A stretch of DNA of 64,000 nucleotides from Hetaerina americana (lineage: Eukaryota > Arthropoda > Insecta > Odonata > Calopterygidae). A program made the translations under genes and the position numbers. The notes beneath the pieces are model-generated. The model had not been told where the DNA came from. It ran no database searches and worked only from the letters and a program-made list of their open reading frames with translations. The stretch spans positions 1,736,001-1,800,000 of the forward strand of contig JAKTNV010000063.1 in the NCBI GenBank assembly GCA_022747635.1, read 5' to 3'. Each line of letters starts with the position of its first letter. Position 1 is the first letter of the stretch. Below, piece by piece: positions 59,801 through 64,000 of this stretch.

Positions 59801-60424
59801 ACTGCGGGAGACGCCGCAACAGTAACTTTTAACGGAGTCTTCCGCTAATCTGCATTTCAATGCAACAATTTCAGAGTGTAAAAACCATTCGCCTTGACTG
59901 GGATTCGAACCCAGATCCCTCAATATCCGGTCGAGTGCTTTAGCCACTTAAGCTACCGAGGCGTCCTCTTAAACTCTGAAATTTTGGGGCTTTTAAAGGA
60001 ACAAGATGTTGTGACGAAATACCGTACATACAATGTCACAGGTATTCGTAGTCGTGCGCGACGCGCCACGGTCCACGTGGTTAAAGCCTAATTATAAACA
60101 CTTGTTGGCTGGCTTGGCTGTTTACTCCTTGACAAATTCCAAAGAAACTGCGGGAGATGCCGCAACAGTAACTTTTAATGAGTCATCCGCTAATGTGCAT
60201 CTGCACATTAGCGGGGGGTTAATTTGGTAATATATGGCTCGTGTTGCAGTTAATTAAGCATCAAATTCTCACCTGGAATCCGCACTGAGCTCGCCTGAGG
60301 AAATCCACCGTGTTCGGGGGAAGCGGCCTCTGGTTCAACATATCCCGGTAAGGCTCACAGGACAATATGGAAATACATTGGCCCGGCCGGTTGTTCGGAG
60401 TCTGGCATCTTTCCCCAGTGTTTT
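50556..60424 (-). CDS. Clip-domain serine protease (CLIPB-like), exons 2-7 (gene 2, 5'-incomplete)
   Basis: Tandem paralogue of the 11767-42861 gene. Exons: 60273-60424, 58874-59135, 56542-56638, 52778-52977, 52074-52172, 50556-50878; joined they give 377 residues plus TGA, with one further base coming from exon 1. The clip domain has six cysteines (from ERCQTPNNRPGQC to FVCCP). The linker is Thr/Arg/Pro- and Gly/Ser-rich (STTTTRRPP, QGGGSG), unlike gene 1. Activation would be at NDR/IFGG. The catalytic blocks are LTAAHC, HHDIALLRL and DSCRGDSGGP, and the Asp six residues before the serine gives trypsin-like specificity. Introns have phases 0,1,2,1,1. The signal-peptide exon was not found in 60425-64000 and probably lies beyond the edge. 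Function as a cascade protease is inferred from the family. Confidence 0.92.
51497..51805 (-). mobile_element. SINE-A copy, complete, 11-bp target duplication
   Basis: 309 bp in intron 6 of gene 2, flanked by ataaaattcgt (51486-51496 and 51806-51816). Both arms of the 11-bp clamp are perfect here, and the CTA-type tail is present (TAG repeats on the plus strand). Confidence 0.92.
52074..52172 (-). CDS. Gene 2 exon 6
   Basis: 99 bp: DYIVPICLPSG through LIVAGWGKTEN. Acceptor TTCAACAG, donor AGTGAGT. Confidence 0.94.
52778..52977 (-). CDS. Gene 2 exon 5 (catalytic aspartate)
   Basis: 200 bp: GVRLGEHDIDTDPDC, NVCGDPVQ, and KHHDIALLRLDRD with the catalytic Asp. The donor is taken as GTGGGT by phase and by match with gene 1; a GTGAG four bases further would break the frame. 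Confidence 0.93.
52978..56541. other. Gene 2 intron 4
   Basis: Contains a LINE 3' end at 54085-54380. The rest, including the 116-residue frame at 55743-56093, has no recognisable motif. Confidence 0.6.
54085..54380 (+). mobile_element. LINE 3' UTR and tail
   Basis: 3' UTR (gcatgcgggttagttgaaag, gtatggggttgcatgg) running into gcaggtggtgacctagcacc, the hairpin arms at 54325-54360 and a GTAGATGTAGATA tail. Confidence 0.75.
56542..56638 (-). CDS. Gene 2 exon 4 (catalytic histidine)
   Basis: 97 bp: RQFLCGGSLISNRYVLTAAH and CVTGIGNTR, with the catalytic His. Acceptor CGTTCAG, donor CTGTAAGT. Confidence 0.94.
57205..57300 (-). mobile_element. LINE 3' end fragment
   Basis: Tail aacatctacatctaagtt, then the hairpin (ccccgcaagccactacaagg, gcgtgtggcggggggtgc) and a short 3' UTR piece. 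Confidence 0.75.
57850..58350 (-). mobile_element. LINE RT remnant in intron 3 of gene 2
   Basis: Minus-strand frames give GNREDPSNYRPISLTSHL, VDAVFLDLKKTFDKVLHKRL, VIDCINNFLTGHEQRVVIDG and SVTSGIPQGSVIG, the successive RT palm blocks. One in-frame stop follows GIDR. The catalytic ADD block is missing because the copy is truncated. Confidence 0.82.
58480..58625 (-). repeat. tRNA-like SINE (SINE-C)
   Basis: The minus strand has GGGCCCGGGTTCAATTCGCGG in B-box position and GTGAGTAGAGTGTTTGACTG near the A box. Its other end ggtttcccagaaagaactgg, tacccaaaaaatc recurs at 62560-62595. Confidence 0.6.
58874..59135 (-). CDS. Gene 2 exon 3 (end of clip, linker, activation site)
   Basis: 262 bp: starts GNRPFVCCPSSG, then the low-complexity linker, SYLRTDVCG, the activation site NDRIFGGEEAN, and WLALLEYQT. 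Acceptor TCTCTCCCAG, donor CGTGAGA. Confidence 0.94.
59396..59590 (-). mobile_element. SINE-A copy, truncated
   Basis: Matches SINE-A from agcgtcggcctaagcctact to the start of the tRNA-like head (tttgaaccagggccctc), lacking the tail and the outer clamp arm. Confidence 0.75.
59791..60215 (-). mobile_element. tRNA-bearing unit, one full and one partial, tandem
   Basis: A full minus-oriented unit (59791-60136) is followed by the start of a second (ttccaaagaaactgcgggag at 60137), a period of 346 bp. The second stops at gctaatgtgcat and turns into a short inverted copy ctgcacattagcgg. Short flanking ttaatt repeats may be a target duplication. Confidence 0.8.
59890..59962 (-). repeat. tRNA-like sequence (pseudo-tRNA)
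   Basis: Same 73-nt core as 20196-20268, with both Pol III promoter boxes intact and the 11-bp clamp arms on either side. Confidence 0.72.
60273..60424 (-). CDS. Gene 2 exon 2 (clip domain)
   Basis: 152 bp: NTGERCQTPNNRPGQC, ILSCEPYRDMLNQRPLPP and FLRRAQCGFQ. Acceptor CTCAACAG; it needs one base from exon 1. Donor GTGAGA follows a complete codon. Confidence 0.94.
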
Positions 60425-60954
60425 CTGTTGAGAGAGAAATCAACACGTCCTTGAGAAAGACACAACGAGAAAGTCTTAATGCGAGTCAGCATCGAATAGA
60501 GACCATATCGTACGCTATCAATCCTATCAATCCGAGAGTTTGCTCATCACATCGCGTATAGTTTTTATAGTTAGATTTTGAATTTTTTACCGATAGAAAC
60601 ATAATATATTGGCGTAGTATTGAACTAAAAATGTTGACGAAGCAATAGACAAAGAAAAACAATATGTCAACCAGTGATCCTGAACTACTCTGCTACTTAA
60701 CAGCGTCATTTGCATATAATCCTTACTTAGTATCGCTTTTTTGTCTTTCGCAATGCGTTTTTCCGTTATTCGGGTGAACTCACTGAGGGGTTTACCCTAA
60801 CTTGTCAGTAAAATAATTTTTCCGATTGGTCAATTATTACTGAAGCCAATAAAACAAAATCATCACGTAACGTCAATAATTGAACATCTGGGTGACGATG
60901 GAATCGATTCCTAGTTAAGATTCTCAGCCTGAAAATTGTGATAAAGTTCAAAAA

Positions 60955-61514
60955 AATGGTTTGTCCGGAAAATAAGTGTACTGACTCCTGGGCTGGGCGC
61001 GCCGCTCCAGGCGCGCCCAGCACCGCCCTGACGGGCTGCGATTGGAGGGGGGTATGTTGGCAAGCGACGCTGAAAAAGGCAGTCGGCTCTGAGCTGTGGT
61101 GTAGTGAGGAGCTCTGTTAACGCGAACCTCCACGCTTCGACCCACGTCACGGAACGCGATGCCGAAGTTTTTGGAGCAGCGTTATTCCATCAAATTTGTG
61201 CGGTAAAGCTTGGGAAATCGTCTACCGAAACTGTCGGTATGATTAACCAGGCTTACGGGAAGTCAGCCATGTCCAGAAACATGATCTTTCGGTGGCACAA
61301 GATGTTCGTGGAGGGCAGAGAAGAGGTCGACGACGAGTCTTCGAGAGGTTCCCGATGATGCCTTCGCGGGAGCGTTCCAGGAATGGGAACGCCGCTGGAA
61401 CAAGTGTATCGACTCACAAGGGTCCTATTTTGAGGAATATTAGCTTAAGATATGTAAAAGTGTAATAAATTTTTTTTCCTGAGCTCAGTACACTTATTTT
61501 CCGGACGAACCCTG
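60955..61514 (+). mobile_element. Mariner-b MITE, second copy
   Basis: About 560 bp. The left end is mutated (tggtttgtccggaaaataag), the right end is intact, ending gaaccctg before TA. Same internal deletion as 16432-16978. The N-terminal frame is broken after RYSIKF and again after DDESSRGSR. Confidence 0.88.
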
Positions 61515-64000
61515 TATATTCGGCAGAGGTCCTCCTTCGTTTGAGGGTGCTGTTCAAAGTGGTCCGACAATGTTTCGCTACGTGTATCTTAAACATTTTT
61601 AGAGGCTTGATTGCGTTAGACTCATTCAGTTTTACATTATTATTTACTATGTAACTAATGGAATGGAGTCGTATTCAGTAAAACATTTCAAAGCTAAAGA
61701 TATCGCCGAATTCAAGCTATAGGACAAAACGAGTATATTTATCAAGTGTATCGAACAATTTATGAGTTGGAATAATAAGATTTCCTTGGACATTTGGTGA
61801 GTTGCAGAATCACAAAGGAAATATTTATGGAATGAGATTGCAAGATATCGTAGAAAAAGAACCGTACGAGAAGAAAACACTTGCAAGGTCTGGGCTCTTC
61901 CAGGCATACAGAAGCGCCGCCCGAATTTCGGAAGGTCTCCAATTCGAGTCTAAATTCTGCAATTTCATTTATTTTACTCTATTTATACTCTGCACTCATT
62001 TAGTGTGCTAGAACCGCTTCATTCTACTCCCTCGGTTACACTGATGGCGTGCGTGGAATTCCAAAAGGAAAAATGGTGATTAAATAATACACTTGGTAAA
62101 TATGATTCATCCACAGGCACCTTTGCTCCTACGTTATTTCGCAATTCAGCTTCTGATAGTCGTTGAAAAATTTCTGTTTTTTTTTCTATTTAAAAAGATA
62201 AACCATATAATTCCACTGAGATTATACCGATACAATAATTTTCGCCATGTTAACGGCGTCGTCAGGTGATCCGAGGACGTTGAAAAAGTTGCGAAAAGAA
62301 TCTCACCAATGATTCTGTGGATTATAAGTAAGATTATTTGTTTTATTATGGAGGCTAATAACTTGAAGTGAATTTTAAAGCAGTGGAGTTGATTTATTTT
62401 GTTTTTTCTAAATTAATTAATAATTGCACCAACATAAAATCAAACAATTATTATCACCCCGAAGGTTAGATTGATTAGTGGTGGTAGAGTTTACCTATTA
62501 TAATAGTAATCCAATCGACCAGGGTAATTCATTCATCAGGATATATCTTGTTCCGCCTTTGGTTTCCCACGAAGAACTGGTACCCAAAAAATCCCAGAGC
62601 AGCTTACGTTAAGCTAAGGGTGCCCAGAGACCGCACCCAGGAAAAAAGCTTGGCCTTCCGGTCTGTAACCCATAGCTCAACCCTCGCCCTTGTAACATGC
62701 TCTTGGTCACACAAAAATTTTCCTGCCCTCCATCATTTATTTCGTAGACATACCTTCAAACGCTAAAAGAATACAATTGAGAAAATAAAATGTATCACCT
62801 CGTTTTCATCGTGATTTTCATGACATAGACGAATGAGGTTTTGACCCATAATTAACAGTAGCTTCCAGCTCTCAGGCTCACTCCAGGGTTGTGAATGTCT
62901 GAGAATGGTGGTAGCATATCAATGATCTGAATATTCACTCAGCATCGATTGTCTCTGTCCCATCTTTGAATCCGTGCGGATTTGGTTAAATACTCCACCT
63001 CTGATTTTCAAAACGTCTTGAGACAATATTTCACGATTCACTCTACGGTTTTATATTATCAAGGTCCCCAGGAATCCGAAGCATATAAAATGCAACGTAA
63101 GAGGAAAGACATCAAAAGTATTCTGTTTGGAATACAAATTAGCGTTGGCAAGCGCTCGGTTTGAAAAGGTGGAATGAGGATGAGGATGCCAACTTGGCTA
63201 CATCCTTGCAAAGAAGACATTCGGGAACCAATTCCGACAGCTGGAAGAGGAATCTATGTGCGAGAACCTTCATTGGCGGCAATTATTCTCAAGAGGCGAG
63301 GTAAATTGGTCGAAGTTAAAAAAAAATGAAGTATGTCAACCGGGAAGAGAATTGTGATGGGCAATGAGAACAGATCGTGTAAGAGGGCCACGATCACACT
63401 GGATATCCTCGGGCTTTATAATATTAAAATGGAAGTATTAGAAGCTACCAAAGAAGCCATTGGAAAAACAAAAACTACTGATTGTTACGATGAAAACACT
63501 GGCATTAATAATAGACTGCGCGAGAATTCTAAAACATTAAGGTAGCGGTAGTATAAAAATGACTAGTATGATATATAATATAGAAACTATGATGAGTATT
63601 GCAATGCGGGTATACCCAAAATAAATCGCAGTACAATATGATTTTATCAATAAAAAGTTATTCTCGGAATAATATGCAAAATTCTGTTCAGCAGAGGATG
63701 AGGATGGTGAAAAGATGCATAAACTTGAAAAATAAGTTAACGGGTTGAGTGAGAATAGTTGTAGCAGTTTTAAAATGAGAAATAAATTAATTGAAATATT
63801 TGAAATCAAAAGTGTCAAGGTTGATGTTGCGAAATATTTTTTTCATGTTTTAAAATAAAAAATGCGATTGTTTGGATGGCAATTTTGTTTTATTTAAATC
63901 ATATAACGACTTACGACATTGCCAATTTTTAATATCATGTAATGAGAATTAAAAGATCGAAAAAATTCAATCACACATTAAAGGAGTTTTAAGTCTTCGT
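61515..64000. other. Right end of window; upstream of gene 2 exon 2
   Basis: Only a decayed SINE-C-like segment (62545-62720) is recognisable. I searched the minus strand for a signal peptide ending in a phase-1 donor and found none I trust; the hydrophobic frame at 63537-63818 does not end suitably. Confidence 0.45.
62545..62720 (-). repeat. SINE-C-like, degenerate
   Basis: ggtttcccacgaagaactgg, tacccaaaaaatc matches 58490-58525; the following tRNA-like part is decayed (tccggtctgtaacccatagc). Confidence 0.5.

Noticed and set aside
63537..63818. Hydrophobic minus-strand frame as the missing gene 2 signal-peptide exon
   Set aside because: The hydrophobic start is not followed by a suitable phase-1 donor and the composition is that of AT-rich non-coding DNA.
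1..64000. CRISPR arrays, operons, prophage or bacterial defence systems
   Set aside because: Spliced genes, mariners and LINEs show animal nuclear DNA; no regularly spaced repeat array is present.

Overview
This window is from a transposon-rich, AT-rich animal genome. It is almost certainly an arthropod and probably an insect: the only two real genes are clip-domain serine proteases, which are typical of arthropod haemolymph cascades, and the DNA around them is full of mariner elements, CR1/L2/Jockey-like LINEs, a Penelope-like element, tRNA-derived SINEs and foldback elements. I cannot name the species from sequence alone.

Genes. Both genes lie on the minus strand, head to tail. Gene 1 (ATG at 42861, stop at 11767) has seven exons that splice into one uninterrupted 407-residue reading frame: signal peptide, clip domain, linker, and a trypsin-like catalytic domain with H191, D254, S350 and specificity residue D344. 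Gene 2 (60424 to 50556) is its paralogue with exons 2-7 present; its signal-peptide exon was not found and probably lies beyond the right edge. The last four exons have identical lengths in the two genes (97, 200, 99 and 323 bp) and all five comparable introns have the same phase, so they arose by tandem duplication. Gene 1 spreads over 31 kb because its introns filled with transposons; exons 2-7 of gene 2 fit in 9.9 kb. Both should be secreted zymogens cleaved after Arg at an Arg-Ile-Phe-Gly-Gly site, in a cascade like those that activate Toll or prophenoloxidase. A GC-rich segment upstream of gene 1 carries a perfect-looking Rel/NF-kappaB-type site at 43073-43083.

Layout. 1-11766 (downstream of gene 1): a decayed Penelope-like element, LINE tails, a SINE with clean target duplications, two inverted-repeat loci beside (AT)n, and more SINE and LINE ends. 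11767-42861: gene 1. Its 11.8-kb intron 5 holds a mariner MITE, a LINE interrupted by a SINE, a mariner interrupted by a tRNA-bearing palindrome, and a LINE interrupted in its reverse-transcriptase palm by a mariner. 42862-50555: intergenic, mostly without recognisable content after 46 kb. 50556-60424: gene 2 with smaller introns. 60425-64000: a second copy of the mariner MITE and otherwise unrecognised DNA.

No intact transposase, reverse transcriptase, rRNA gene, CRISPR array or convincing functional tRNA gene was seen. The most interesting non-genic structures are (1) a tRNA-bearing, tandem and inverted repeat family with 12-13 bp target duplications, (2) a SINE whose tRNA-like head is clamped by an 11-bp stem with a compensatory change between copies, and (3) a GC-rich hairpin conserved at the 3' end of the main LINE family.
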